From Marinobacter litoralis (GTDB lineage: Bacteria > Pseudomonadota > Gammaproteobacteria > Pseudomonadales > Oleiphilaceae): a DNA stretch of 64,000 nucleotides. Below, piece by piece: positions 1 to 8,491 of this stretch. Position numbers and translations under genes: made by a program. The first letter of the stretch is position 1. Every line of letters begins with the position of its first letter. The stretch is from contig NZ_JAELVS010000001.1 of the NCBI RefSeq assembly GCF_016427555.1, positions 434,001 to 498,000 of the forward strand, written 5' to 3'. The notes under the pieces are model-generated. The model did no database searches. It was given only the letters and a program-made list of their open reading frames with translations, and was not told the DNA's origin.

Positions 1-863
1 ATGCACTTGGGTTTTCCGGTGGTGCCAGAGGAATACAGGATGTACACGGGGTGATCCGGGTCTACCGGGGTGTACGAAGGTGCCTGCCCGGCACCGGCTT
101 CAAGGGCCTGCTCCCAGGTAGTTACCCGGTCGCCGGCTACCGGCGCTTCGTCCGGTAATTGCTGAACGCTGACCACCGCTTTCAGTGAAGGCAGGCCACC
201 AATAAGCTCGGCGAAATCCTGCTGGCGAGCAAAGGTTTTGCCGCCATAACCATATCCGTTCACAACGATCAGCGCGGCGGGTTCAATTTGACCGAAGCGG
301 TCGTTAATGGCGCCAATGCCGAAATCCGGTGACGCGGAGCTCCAGATCGCCCCCATGCTGGTGGCGGCCAGCATACCCACCAAGGCTTCGTAGCCATTGG
401 TGACAACTCCGGCAACCCGATCTCCTTTTTCAATGCCTTTACTGCGCAGAAACGCTTCCAGCGCACCGGCATCGGCTTTCAGTTCGCGGTAGCTTTTACG
501 CAGCACCGGTCGGGTTTCGCAGTAGGCGACCACCGCCTCTTTGTCTGCATGGTCATTGTCTGCCCAACGCAGCAAATTGGCGGCAAAGTTCAGTTTCATG
601 CCCGGGAACCATTCCGCCCCGGGCATGCTCCGGCTACCCAATACCTCAGTTGCCGGGGTATCGCAGATCAACCCGCAGTAGTCCCAGACTTTCTGCCAGA
701 AGGTTTCAAGTTCGTCGATCGACCACTGGTGCAGCGCGTGGTAATCCGCGAAGGGGCCGTAACCTTCAAGTTCAAGCCAGCTTTTAAACTGGCCCATTCG
801 GGAATTGGCCAAGGTGGTTTCTGTCGGAGCCCATACCACCGTTGATTGTTCTGCTGTGCTCAT
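1..863 (-). CDS. Acetoacetyl-CoA synthetase, N-terminal part (runs off left edge)
   Basis: Cytoplasmic ligase expected to convert acetoacetate, ATP and CoA to acetoacetyl-CoA. The reading frame opens at an ATG (MSTAEQSTVVWAPT) and stays open for 287 codons to the window edge, so only the N-terminal half is present. The acyl-CoA synthetase N-terminal region is followed by the AMP-binding P-loop YILYSSGTTGKPKC at the very end. The stretches GAIWSSASPDFG and WFPGMKLNFAANLL are typical of the acetoacetyl-CoA synthetase branch rather than acetyl-CoA synthetase. It begins 16 bases after the hydroxybutyrate dehydrogenase stop on the same strand, so the two enzymes act in sequence: 3-hydroxybutyrate to acetoacetate to acetoacetyl-CoA. 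The catalytic C-terminal lysine domain is outside the window. Confidence 0.9.
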   Translation of the reverse strand, partial: MSTAEQSTVVWAPTETTLANSRMGQFKSWLELEGYGPFADYHALHQWSIDELETFWQKVWDYCGLICDTPATEVLGSRSMPGAEWFPGMKLNFAANLLRWADNDHADKEAVVAYCETRPVLRKSYRELKADAGALEAFLRSKGIEKGDRVAGVVTNGYEALVGMLAATSMGAIWSSASPDFGIGAINDRFGQIEPAALIVVNGYGYGGKTFARQQDFAELIGGLPSLKAVVSVQQLPDEAPVAGDRVTTWEQALEAGAGQAPSYTPVDPDHPVYILYSSGTTGKPKC

Positions 864-879
864 TCGTGTCTCCAGATTC

Positions 880-1662
880 TTACTGCATGTGCCAACCGTG
901 GCTGACCACCATAGATTGCCCGGTCAGGGCGTTGGAGGGGAAGGCCGCCAGATGGACTGCCAGTTCCGAGACATCCTCCACGGTTGTAAATTCGCCATCC
1001 ACGGTGTTCTTCAACATAACCTTACTGATGACGTCTTGTTCCGAGATTCCCAATTCTTTGGCTTGTTCGGGAATCTGTTTATCCACCAACGGGGTGCGCA
1101 CAAAGCCGGGGCAAATGATGTTGCTGCGCACCCCAAATTCCGCACCTTCTTTCGCCACCGCGCGACACAATCCGAGCATGCCATGCTTGGCAGCAACGTA
1201 GGGTGCCTTCAGAGGTGACGCTTCCAACGAATGCACCGAACCCATGTATAGCATAGTGCCACGGTTTTGCTCATACATCTGCTTCAGAGCGGCTCGGGTC
1301 ACCAGAAACGCGCCATCCAGATGCACATGCATCACCTTACTCCAGTCGGCATAGGCCAGTTTATGCACCGGGTCAATGTGCTGGATACCGGCATTGGCGA
1401 GGGCAATGTCCAGCCGGCCCCACTTATCCACAATCGCCGTAACCCCTTGGCTGACGGCTTGTTCGTCGGTCACATCCATGGCCAACGCCATCGCCGTGCC
1501 GCCGGCCTGCTCAATGGCGGCGACGGTGTCGGCCACGCTGTCCAGAGTAAGATCCGCGACGGCCACGCAGGCACCCTCGCGAGCGAAATGTTCCGCAATG
1601 GCCCGGCCAATACCACGGCCAGCCCCGGTTACTAATGCAGTTTGCTGTTGAAGACGTTTCAT
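880..1662 (-). CDS. bdhA: (R)-3-hydroxybutyrate dehydrogenase, SDR family
   Basis: NAD-dependent oxidation of (R)-3-hydroxybutyrate to acetoacetate. The 260-residue protein has the classical SDR layout: nucleotide motif TGAGRGIG near residue 12, NAGIQH in mid-protein, a catalytic Ser in GSVHS, and YVAAK carrying the Tyr/Lys pair. The NAGIQH motif and the C-terminus [11 protein letters not shown] are hallmarks of the 3-hydroxybutyrate dehydrogenase subfamily. The ATG was preferred over a GTG one codon upstream because AAGGGG sits six bases before it. It lies between dctM and the acetoacetyl-CoA synthetase gene, all in one direction with short gaps, so co-transcription from the sigma-54 promoter upstream of dctP is likely. 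Confidence 0.92.
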   Translation of the reverse strand: MKRLQQQTALVTGAGRGIGRAIAEHFAREGACVAVADLTLDSVADTVAAIEQAGGTAMALAMDVTDEQAVSQGVTAIVDKWGRLDIALANAGIQHIDPVHKLAYADWSKVMHVHLDGAFLVTRAALKQMYEQNRGTMLYMGSVHSLEASPLKAPYVAAKHGMLGLCRAVAKEGAEFGVRSNIICPGFVRTPLVDKQIPEQAKELGISEQDVISKVMLKNTVDGEFTTVEDVSELAVHLAAFPSNALTGQSMVVSHGWHMQ

Positions 1663-1717
1663 CACAGTCCCCTTATTGTTGTTTCGTTATAGTCGGTTAT
1701 TAACTCTGCAAACGGAT

Positions 1718-3088
1718 TCAAGAGCCGCCGTAGACTTCATTGGGCAGCCAGGTCGCCAACGGTTCAAACCAGAACACCAGCGCCAACGCCAGTATTTGCA
1801 ATGCGATGAAGGGCAAGACGCCCAGATAGATATCCCGGGTGGTGACTTCCGGCGGGCACACGCCCTTGATGTAAAACAAAGAGAAGCCGACTGGCGGAGT
1901 CAGGAACGAAGTCTGCAGACAGATGGCAAACATGATCGCAAACCAAACTGGCTCTACGCCCATCTTGAACAGCACCGGCGCTACCAGCGGCAGCACGATC
2001 AAAGTAATCTCGACCCAATCCAGGAAGAAGCCCAGCAGGAAGGTGATCAGCAGCACCGTCAACAACACACCCGTCGTGCCAAAGGGCAGGCCGGTAATGG
2101 CTCCCTCAATAACTTCATCACCGCCCAAACCGCGCAGTACCGACGCAAACACGGTGGCACCAATGAAGATGCCAAAGATAAACGCCGAGGTTCGGCTGGT
2201 TTGATACAACGACTCTTTCAGGGTTGCCATGTCCAGGCGCTTGCTGACAAATGCCATCAGCAATGCGCCCCCGGCGCCCACGGCTGACGCCTCGGTGGTG
2301 GTGGCAATGCCAAAGAAAATGGACCCCAGCACCGCGATGATCAGCACCATTGGTGGCAAGACCGCCTGAACCACACCAAGAATGGCCTTGGCGTCGAGCG
2401 GCTCACGATTCTCCGGCGCAGGCGCCAGATCTTTCTTAATGAAGGAGGCGATCAAGATGTACAGGATGTACATGGCGCCCAGCATCACGCCTGGGATGAG
2501 TGCGCCCATGAACAGCTTGCCCACCGAGGCATCGGAGGTACCCAACCGGTCGGCCATCAACACCAGCATGATGCTGGGCGGCACCAGAATACCGAGAGTG
2601 CCTACCGAACAAGCGGTACCGACCGCCAGCGACTTGTTGTACTTGGCCTGCATCATTGGCCCCAGCGACAACATACCCAGCAGCACCACCGATGCACCGA
2701 CGATGCCGGTGGATGCTGCCAGCAGCACACCAACAATAACCACCGTGACGGCATAACCACCGCGCAAGGGGCCGAGCACCCGCACCAGACTGTGCATCAG
2801 TTTCTCGGCAATGCCGGAGCGGTCCAGCATGATGCCCATGAAGATAAACATCGGCAGGGCCACCATCAGCTCGTTGGCGACAATGCCGTAGATTCTGGCG
2901 TCCAGCACACCAATGGTGCCTTGCCAGGTAAACCAGATCGGGGAGTCGAAATACTCCACCATCACGTGCCCGACAATGCCGAACACCAGACCGATACCGG
3001 CCAGCGACCAGGCCACCGGGAAACCCAGCAACAGCAACAACATGAAGCTGGCAAACATGGCGATAACTAGAATTGCTTCTACACCCAT
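1718..3088 (-). CDS. dctM: TRAP transporter large permease subunit DctM
   Basis: Large membrane subunit of a tripartite ATP-independent periplasmic transporter, which uses an ion gradient to import organic acids delivered by the binding protein. The 456-residue product is almost entirely hydrophobic, with about a dozen membrane segments and family-typical stretches such as LGILVPPSIMLVLMAD and FLTPPVGFSLFYIKG. The start was set at MGVEAILVIAMF because homologues begin there and it follows the dctQ stop by 16 bases; a longer open frame upstream would overlap dctQ. Its neighbours argue that the cargo is 3-hydroxybutyrate or acetoacetate. That substrate is inferred from context and cannot be read from this subunit. 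Confidence 0.9.
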   Translation of the reverse strand: MGVEAILVIAMFASFMLLLLLGFPVAWSLAGIGLVFGIVGHVMVEYFDSPIWFTWQGTIGVLDARIYGIVANELMVALPMFIFMGIMLDRSGIAEKLMHSLVRVLGPLRGGYAVTVVIVGVLLAASTGIVGASVVLLGMLSLGPMMQAKYNKSLAVGTACSVGTLGILVPPSIMLVLMADRLGTSDASVGKLFMGALIPGVMLGAMYILYILIASFIKKDLAPAPENREPLDAKAILGVVQAVLPPMVLIIAVLGSIFFGIATTTEASAVGAGGALLMAFVSKRLDMATLKESLYQTSRTSAFIFGIFIGATVFASVLRGLGGDEVIEGAITGLPFGTTGVLLTVLLITFLLGFFLDWVEITLIVLPLVAPVLFKMGVEPVWFAIMFAICLQTSFLTPPVGFSLFYIKGVCPPEVTTRDIYLGVLPFIALQILALALVFWFEPLATWLPNEVYGGS

Positions 3089-3104
3089 AGCGTTTGTCTC
3101 GTTC

Positions 3105-3770
3105 TCAAGGATTAGGATGGCCGGTGGAACGGCGATCATCGTCAGTGGGCGCTATGGCTCTCGGAAAACCAAACAGCAGAGTGGTACACCGGGTCCCTCT
3201 GGAGAATAACGCCACCATGACCAAGGCCAGGCCCAGAGGCAGCATGCTCTTGAAGATAAACCGGTACGGCAGGCCGCTGGGTGCCTGCGATCGTTCCTGA
3301 TAGATCCAGGCTTTCCAGGCGTAGGGCACCAGGGCATCGATCATCAGGTAGATGATTGGCAGGGCCAGAAAAACGATTCCCAGCAGTTCTATCCAGGCTT
3401 GGGCCTTGAGCGGGAACTTTTCTTTCAACACATCGACCCGAACATGGTCGTCCCGAACCACGGCGTAGCCCAGCGTGAGCATGGTGGCGATCCCGAACAG
3501 GTGCCAGGACAGCTCTTCCAGAGCGATCGATCCCTGCTCCAGTACATAGCGCGAGAACACATTGGTCAGCACCACCAGAAGCACACCTATCCATAACCAG
3601 GAACTCAGGCGACCCACGGCAACGACCAAGCAGTCGAGCCGCGAGGACAGGGCGTTATCAGGCAGTACACCTTTATCGTGGGACAGGGTCGGGCTTCCCA
3701 CCGGTGTCTTGGAATCAGTCACGTTCACCTCGATTCTTTCGGATGCAGGAGAGAGCGACAGGCAGCGCAC
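3105..3770 (-). CDS. dctQ: TRAP transporter small permease subunit DctQ
   Basis: Small four-helix membrane subunit that pairs with DctM. Hydrophobic segments run at about residues 55-75, 90-110, 130-150 and 175-195, with the family-like NVFSRYVLEQGSIALEELSW between the first two. The N-terminal 45 residues are hydrophilic and longer than usual. No clear ribosome-binding site supports the ATG used here, and GTG codons 14 and 16 codons downstream are possible true starts. It sits between dctP (32-base gap) and dctM (16-base gap) on the same strand. Confidence 0.85.
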   Translation of the reverse strand: MRCLSLSPASERIEVNVTDSKTPVGSPTLSHDKGVLPDNALSSRLDCLVVAVGRLSSWLWIGVLLVVLTNVFSRYVLEQGSIALEELSWHLFGIATMLTLGYAVVRDDHVRVDVLKEKFPLKAQAWIELLGIVFLALPIIYLMIDALVPYAWKAWIYQERSQAPSGLPYRFIFKSMLPLGLALVMVALFSRGTRCTTLLFGFPRAIAPTDDDRRSTGHPNP

Positions 3771-3802
3771 ATGTGCTGCCTGTCATGATCATCATCCAGT
3801 GA

Positions 3803-4888
3803 TCAGTCGTACTGGTAGAAAGTCCGGGGCAGGTAGCCCTTGGAGTGCCAGATGGAGTGGTGCTCCATGAAGTTGCGCTGGCTGGTCAGAACCCGCTTGA
3901 ACATCGGGTCTTTGGCCGCGATTTCGTCCAGCACTTCGTTGGTGACCTTTTGCAGTTCACGCAGCACTGGCTCTGGCAGGGTTTGCGCGGTTACACCTTC
4001 CTTTTCATAGTCACGCAGGGCGGTAGGCTGTGCCCATTCACTTTGGGCAAAGCCCTTCAGCGTAGCGGCCTCACAACCCATTTCGATCAACGCGCGCGAT
4101 TCCGGCTCCAGATCTTCCCAGGTGTCTTTGTTCACCAACAGGTGCGACGTGGTCAGTGTCTGGTGCCAGCCGGGCATGATGTAGTTCTTGATGATCTGGT
4201 CAAGACCCAGCATTTTGTCGATCGCAGGCTGGGAGAACTCGGTCGCGTCAATGGTTTTACGTTCCAGCGCCTGATAGATTTCGCCGCCGGGAACCATGGT
4301 CACCGAAGCGCCAAGCTTCTCCAGAACCTTACCGCCGATGCCGGCAAAGCGGATTTTCAGGCCGTCGTAATCTTCCACGCCTTTGATGGGCTCCGCGAAC
4401 CAACCCGCACCTTCAGGACCGATGATGGAACACAGCATGGGGTGAATGTTGCGCTCGGCGTAGATTTCTTCCAGCAGTTCACGGCCGTCACCTTCGTAAT
4501 ACCAGGCCAGATAGGCTGGCGGCTCCATGTTGAAAGGGGCACCGGAATAAAGCGGCAAGGCGGGAATAGTGCCTTGATCGTAGCCAACCCAGGTATAACC
4601 GGCCGGGTACTTGCCACTGCCCACGGCATCCATAATTTCAAACGGTGGAACCAGCTCCCCGGGCTCGTAGTAACGCAGCTGAATGTCGCCACCGGAAATC
4701 GCTTTGAGGTTTTCACTCAGGTGCTTCACCGGCGTGGTCAGGCCAATCAGATGCGAGGGGAAGGCCAGAGGTACTTGCCAGCGTACTTTCTCGGCTGCAA
4801 GCACATCACTACTGGCGAGGCCGCCACTGATCACTGCCGCGGCGGTGATGCCATAGGTAAGACGAGAGAGCTTCTGCTTGATCGACAT
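3803..4888 (-). CDS. dctP: TRAP transporter periplasmic substrate-binding protein DctP
   Basis: Extracytoplasmic receptor of the TRAP system, 361 residues. It has a clear signal peptide (basic MSIKQKLSR, hydrophobic core, probable cleavage in SSDVLA/AEKV) followed by a DctP-type fold resembling the 2-oxoacid/mannitol-type branch (for example FAGIGGKVLEKLGAS and WHQTLTTSHLLVNK). The start was chosen at MSIKQKL because AGAAGGAT lies seven bases upstream; the ATG nine codons earlier has no such site. It is the first gene of the operon and follows the sigma-54 promoter with a leader of about 150 bases. Substrate is unproven; operon partners point to (R)-3-hydroxybutyrate. Confidence 0.9.
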   Translation of the reverse strand: MSIKQKLSRLTYGITAAAVISGGLASSDVLAAEKVRWQVPLAFPSHLIGLTTPVKHLSENLKAISGGDIQLRYYEPGELVPPFEIMDAVGSGKYPAGYTWVGYDQGTIPALPLYSGAPFNMEPPAYLAWYYEGDGRELLEEIYAERNIHPMLCSIIGPEGAGWFAEPIKGVEDYDGLKIRFAGIGGKVLEKLGASVTMVPGGEIYQALERKTIDATEFSQPAIDKMLGLDQIIKNYIMPGWHQTLTTSHLLVNKDTWEDLEPESRALIEMGCEAATLKGFAQSEWAQPTALRDYEKEGVTAQTLPEPVLRELQKVTNEVLDEIAAKDPMFKRVLTSQRNFMEHHSIWHSKGYLPRTFYQYD

Positions 4889-5053
4889 GTATTGGATCCT
4901 TCTTGTTGTTGTCATCCGCCACCCGGTCGTTCCGCCGGTAGGCTTTTATAGAATCAGACAACGCTGGAAATCCAACTGGCGCGGTGATGTGGTCCAACAG
5001 TATTGCGTCAGTCTTTATTCGAGCGTTGTTCTGACGTACTACACACCCACTTC

Positions 5054-5070
5054 AGCAACGCTTGTGCCAA
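5054..5070 (-). promoter_or_regulatory. Sigma-54 (-24/-12) promoter for dctP operon
   Basis: Read on the minus strand the sequence is TTGGCACAAGCGTTGCT. It matches the RpoN consensus TGGCAC-N5-TTGCW at every conserved position, including the invariant GG and GC. Transcription would start about 12 bases downstream, near 5043, and run into dctP. The sigma-54 activator gene and three candidate activator sites lie immediately upstream. Confidence 0.8.
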
Positions 5071-5134
5071 ACAAGTTAAGTTACTGATAATGCTGAGAAA
5101 CAAAAACCTAAACTATTGGAGCGAATCCGCTGTC

Positions 5135-5150
5135 GTCCGAAAATCCGGAC
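5135..5150. promoter_or_regulatory. Candidate activator binding site 1
   Basis: Perfect inverted repeat GTCCG-N6-CGGAC with an AT-rich spacer, about 75 bases upstream of the sigma-54 promoter. This is a normal distance for enhancer-type sites. It shares its pattern with the two sites that follow. Confidence 0.6.
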
Positions 5151-5177
5151 AAAAATAACTGAAAGTCTTAGTCGAGC

Positions 5178-5193
5178 GTCCGGAAAAACAGAC
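5178..5193. promoter_or_regulatory. Candidate activator binding site 2
   Basis: Near-perfect copy, GTCCG-N6-CAGAC, starting 43 bases after site 1, which is about four helical turns and so on the same DNA face. It lies in the gap between the sigma-54 promoter and the regulator gene. Confidence 0.6.
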
Positions 5194-5197
5194 AGGC

Positions 5198-5213
5198 GTC
5201 CTAGTTTCCGGAC
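5198..5213. promoter_or_regulatory. Candidate activator binding site 3, overlapping regulator stop codon
   Basis: Third copy, GTCCT-N6-CGGAC, starting 20 bases (about two turns) after site 2. It overlaps the last codons and stop of the activator gene, so part of its sequence is also coding, which lowers confidence that it is a binding site. Confidence 0.45.
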
Positions 5214-6631
5214 AGCTTCGCCATTTTCTCGTACAGGACAGAGCGCGAGATGCCCAGCAGCTTGGCCGCCCGGGTGCGATTCCCCCGGCAGGCCGCCAAC
5301 GCTTCCTCAATGGCCTGAGCCTCTGCTACTGCAACAACCCGAGCCAACGGCCGCACTGGCCGAAACGGTGTTCTGGGCGCCGTCTCGGCATCACCCCCTG
5401 GCAATACTTTCAGAATAGCATCAGTATCCAGAAGCTCACCTTCTTCGCTCATGGTCAGGGCGCGCTCAAGCACATTCCGAAGCTCCCGGATATTACCGGG
5501 CCAGTGATAGGCGCTCAGCGCCGCGATACCCGCATCGGTGATTTCGCCGCGCAATCCCTGGCTCTCGCAGATCTCCCCCAGTAGTACCTCTGACAAAATA
5601 CCCAGATCCACCAACCGCTCACGTAAGGGAGGTATCCAGATCTCCAGCACGTTCAAGCGGTAATACAAATCGGAACGGAAGCTGCCTTCAGCCATCATCT
5701 CGTCAAGATTGCGACTGGTGGCTGCAATGACACGAACATCCACCGGAATGAGCTTGTTCGATCCCAAAGGCTCGATTTCGCCCTCCTGCAAGACCCGCAG
5801 CAACTTCGCTTGCAACGGCAGGGGCATGTCACCGACTTCGTCGAGAAACAGCGTGCCGCCGTTGGCCAACTGGAACTTGCCGTCTCGTGTGCGCTTGTCC
5901 GCGCCGGTATAGGCTCCGGGGGCAACCCCGAAGAATTCTGCCTCCAGCAGATTTTCGGGCACCGCCGCCAGATTAACCCCGACGAACGGTTTTTCCGCCC
6001 GTTCCGAGGCGGAATGAATGGCCTGCGCCAACACCTCTTTACCGGTGCCGGTTTCACCCAGCAGCAGCACCGGCACCTCCCGGCCAGAGGCTAACCGGGC
6101 TCTACGCTTTACTTCCAACGCCTGGGGGCTGGCACCCACAAAATCGGTCAGACTGTAGCGAGTGCCCCGGGTCTTTTTCGCCAGTGCTTTCCGGGCCGCG
6201 GCCAAATCCTGGTGCAGGCGCCTAAACTTGGAAACCAGCGGGGTCAGCGGCTGGACATCGTCGTAAAGCACGAACGCCACCGCGCCAACCACTTCACCGT
6301 TGTCGTCATAAAACGGTAAGCGCGATACCACCAATTGCTGTTCATTGTGCTCCATGATGTCGAGCAGCATGGGTTTTCCGGTCGCCACCACTTCCGGCAT
6401 TCGGGTATGGGGAATCACCCGCCCAATTTCCTTGCCGATGACTGAGGCGGGCGACGGTAACTGCAGCAAGTCGGAATAACACTGGTTTATCCAGGTAATC
6501 CGGCTGTCCACATCAATGGCAATGGCTCCGGCACTGGCTTGCTCAAACATGGGCGCCATTGCGTCGATCAGCTCACGGGTCAACCCGGTTTTGTTTTTAT
6601 CTGGGAAGATCTGTTTCATGGGGCTCGCCAT
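5201..6631 (-). CDS. Sigma-54-dependent transcriptional activator (PAS-AAA+-HTH)
   Basis: Enhancer-binding protein that would use ATP hydrolysis to open RpoN promoters. The 476 residues divide into an N-terminal PAS-like sensor (about 25-130, with SRITWINQCYSDLLQLP), a central AAA+ domain (about 160-395) and a C-terminal Fis-type helix-turn-helix (RTRAAKLLGISRSVLYEKM). In the AAA+ domain the Walker A is GETGTGKE, the sigma-54 contact loop is GAYTGA (one residue from the usual GAFTGA), and the Walker B is LFLDEVGDMP. No phospho-receiver domain is present, so ligand sensing through PAS is likely. I recall a P. aeruginosa activator of this type (PA2005/HbcR) controlling 3-hydroxybutyrate catabolism with RpoN, which fits the neighbours. 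Either of two in-frame ATGs four codons apart could be the start. Confidence 0.88.
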   Translation of the reverse strand: MASPMKQIFPDKNKTGLTRELIDAMAPMFEQASAGAIAIDVDSRITWINQCYSDLLQLPSPASVIGKEIGRVIPHTRMPEVVATGKPMLLDIMEHNEQQLVVSRLPFYDDNGEVVGAVAFVLYDDVQPLTPLVSKFRRLHQDLAAARKALAKKTRGTRYSLTDFVGASPQALEVKRRARLASGREVPVLLLGETGTGKEVLAQAIHSASERAEKPFVGVNLAAVPENLLEAEFFGVAPGAYTGADKRTRDGKFQLANGGTLFLDEVGDMPLPLQAKLLRVLQEGEIEPLGSNKLIPVDVRVIAATSRNLDEMMAEGSFRSDLYYRLNVLEIWIPPLRERLVDLGILSEVLLGEICESQGLRGEITDAGIAALSAYHWPGNIRELRNVLERALTMSEEGELLDTDAILKVLPGGDAETAPRTPFRPVRPLARVVAVAEAQAIEEALAACRGNRTRAAKLLGISRSVLYEKMAKLSGN

Positions 6632-6636
6632 AGTGG

Positions 6637-6993
6637 CTACAAACGGATGTAGGGTAACAACGTCAAACTCAAGATGGCTGCAATTGCGATGATGGCAGCA
6701 AGAAAAGTGACTGGCCGGGAGCGGAACTGATACCAGAGGCCAGTTTCACCCCGTTCACAGCGAGCATCGTACTCCTGGCGCTGCCGGGCAAGGCGCCGGG
6801 CCTGGTAGTCGTCCAGTAACGCTCTTGCCCGAACTGCTTCGTCGTCATCGTGCACCCAGAAACCGCCCATACTGATGCCCCATCGGCTTGGGGGTGTTTC
6901 GTAGTAACGGACCTCGTGCTCTTCGAACAGCGCGCGGATGTCATCGGCTTCATCGTCCGGTACGTTGCGAAGGTTCATCAAGTGATGGGGCAT
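6637..6993 (-). CDS. DUF6164-type small membrane protein
   Basis: A 118-residue protein of unknown function. The N-terminal part (LRNVPDDEADDIRALFEEHE ... TPPSRWGISMGGFWV) resembles the DUF6164 family seen in pseudomonads, which looks like a small ferredoxin-like or DUF2007-type fold. A single membrane segment ends the protein (about residues 95-115). It ends five bases before the sigma-54 activator start, so the two may be co-transcribed. An ATG five codons downstream is an alternative start. No role is claimed. Confidence 0.7.
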   Translation of the reverse strand: MPHHLMNLRNVPDDEADDIRALFEEHEVRYYETPPSRWGISMGGFWVHDDDEAVRARALLDDYQARRLARQRQEYDARCERGETGLWYQFRSRPVTFLAAIIAIAAILSLTLLPYIRL

Positions 6994-7075
6994 AGGGTTT
7001 CCGGCTGGCTTCGTTAGCGTCGTTGGCTATATCCTAGCAGGAAAGCAAATCCGATCGAATTTATCAGGACGCTGC

Positions 7076-8491
7076 ATGAGCCAGAACACTCTCCGTCTGT
7101 TGCTGGACGTAGACAGCCGCTTCCAGCGGGACAGGGACCAGTCCCCGGCGTTTCTTCACCGCCGGGACCGCCGCTTTGCGCTCGATTGTGAACAACAGGG
7201 AATCAGCCCGACGCCCGAACGTTGGCTCGATCACATGCGGCGACTCAGTGGCCCGGGTAGCGAACAGCAAACCGGGCGCAAAGTGCAGCAACAGTGGCAG
7301 CGCATCAACCACGGTTTTGCCGCCGCTGGTGCCGTATTCGGCGCGCTCACAATGGCGGGTCTGCTTTTCTACGACGGCGGCCAACGCATCAACATCACCG
7401 TGTTTCTGGCTTTCGTTGTTTTACAGCTACTTCTGGCACTGGCCACCACCGCCCAATCGCTGATGGGTTGGCAACCCTGGCGCTGGCTTGTTAAACGCCT
7501 CGATCTGCAAGCACCGGAAAGCGCACTGGCGCCTCTGCAACCAACACTGATGGCGCGCGCCGGGCACACTGGTGGTGTGGCCTTTGCCTTGACTGGTTTG
7601 CTCACGTTGTTGGTTTTACTGGTCATTCAGGATTTGGCATTTGGCTGGAGTACCACGCTCGATACCGCCGCCGGTAGCTACCACCGCTTAATTCAAACCA
7701 TCGCCGCACCCTGGTCGATGCTATGGCCGGCGGCCGTGCCGTCTCTCGAGCTTGTTGAAGCAACCCGTTTCTTCCGGGCTGCGCCCATCCGCCAGGCCGT
7801 AGCGCCTGAGCAGTGGGGTAACTGGTGGCCGTTTGTGGTCATGCTCTGGGTCACCTGGGTGATGCTTCCCCGATTGCTGTTATTGGGGTTCAGTCACTGG
7901 TTTACCGCTCGTAAAGCACGACAACTGCTGCACGACCACCCGGGCATGCAAGCGCTGTTGTACCGAATGGAAACCCCGACACTCGACACCGGCAACCAGC
8001 ACAACGATGCCAGCGATCTGCCGGATGTCCGCACTCAAGCCTGCACCAACGAGCTGTGCGACACCCGGTATCTGGTTTGTTGGGCCGGCGCCGGCGAGCC
8101 AGAGTTGCCGCAACAACTAACCCTGCAGGACAGTCAGATCCTGAAAGCCGGTGGGCGCGCCTCTCTGGCCGAAGACGATCACGTATTGGCAACCTTGGCT
8201 AAGGCTCTTTCCCAAGAAACGTCACCGGCAGTGATCCTGATTACCCGCAGCTGGGAGCCACCGACCGGGGAGTTGCACGACTTCCTCGAACAGGCGCACG
8301 AGCAATGGTCTGCCGGCACGCGGGTGATGATCTTGCCGCTGGCAAACGACGCCAACCAGCCTCCGAAACACAGCCTAATTCAGCCATGGTTGCGCTTTAC
8401 CGAAAGGTTGCCTGAAGGCTTTGCCAGCGTTGCCCGGTTGCCCGCGTCGCCCGACACCCTCTACCAGGCCCCGGGAGCCTCAGCGTTATGA
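7076..8491 (+). CDS. DUF2868 domain membrane protein
   Basis: A 471-residue inner-membrane protein of unknown function. A cytoplasmic N-terminal helical region of about 75 residues is followed by two adjacent membrane segments (about 80-125), a further pair around 160-185 and 250-280, and a soluble C-terminal half with VILITRSWEPPTGEL. GGAC lies seven bases before the ATG. The stop overlaps the next start (ATGA), so it is translationally coupled to the DUF3482 GTPase. The two families commonly occur as a pair in gammaproteobacteria, which suggests one shared membrane-associated function. Confidence 0.8.
   Translation: MSQNTLRLLLDVDSRFQRDRDQSPAFLHRRDRRFALDCEQQGISPTPERWLDHMRRLSGPGSEQQTGRKVQQQWQRINHGFAAAGAVFGALTMAGLLFYDGGQRINITVFLAFVVLQLLLALATTAQSLMGWQPWRWLVKRLDLQAPESALAPLQPTLMARAGHTGGVAFALTGLLTLLVLLVIQDLAFGWSTTLDTAAGSYHRLIQTIAAPWSMLWPAAVPSLELVEATRFFRAAPIRQAVAPEQWGNWWPFVVMLWVTWVMLPRLLLLGFSHWFTARKARQLLHDHPGMQALLYRMETPTLDTGNQHNDASDLPDVRTQACTNELCDTRYLVCWAGAGEPELPQQLTLQDSQILKAGGRASLAEDDHVLATLAKALSQETSPAVILITRSWEPPTGELHDFLEQAHEQWSAGTRVMILPLANDANQPPKHSLIQPWLRFTERLPEGFASVARLPASPDTLYQAPGASAL

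Noticed and set aside
3845..4951. 368-codon open frame opposite dctP
   Set aside because: dctP has a signal peptide, family motifs and a ribosome-binding site; the opposite frame has none of these.
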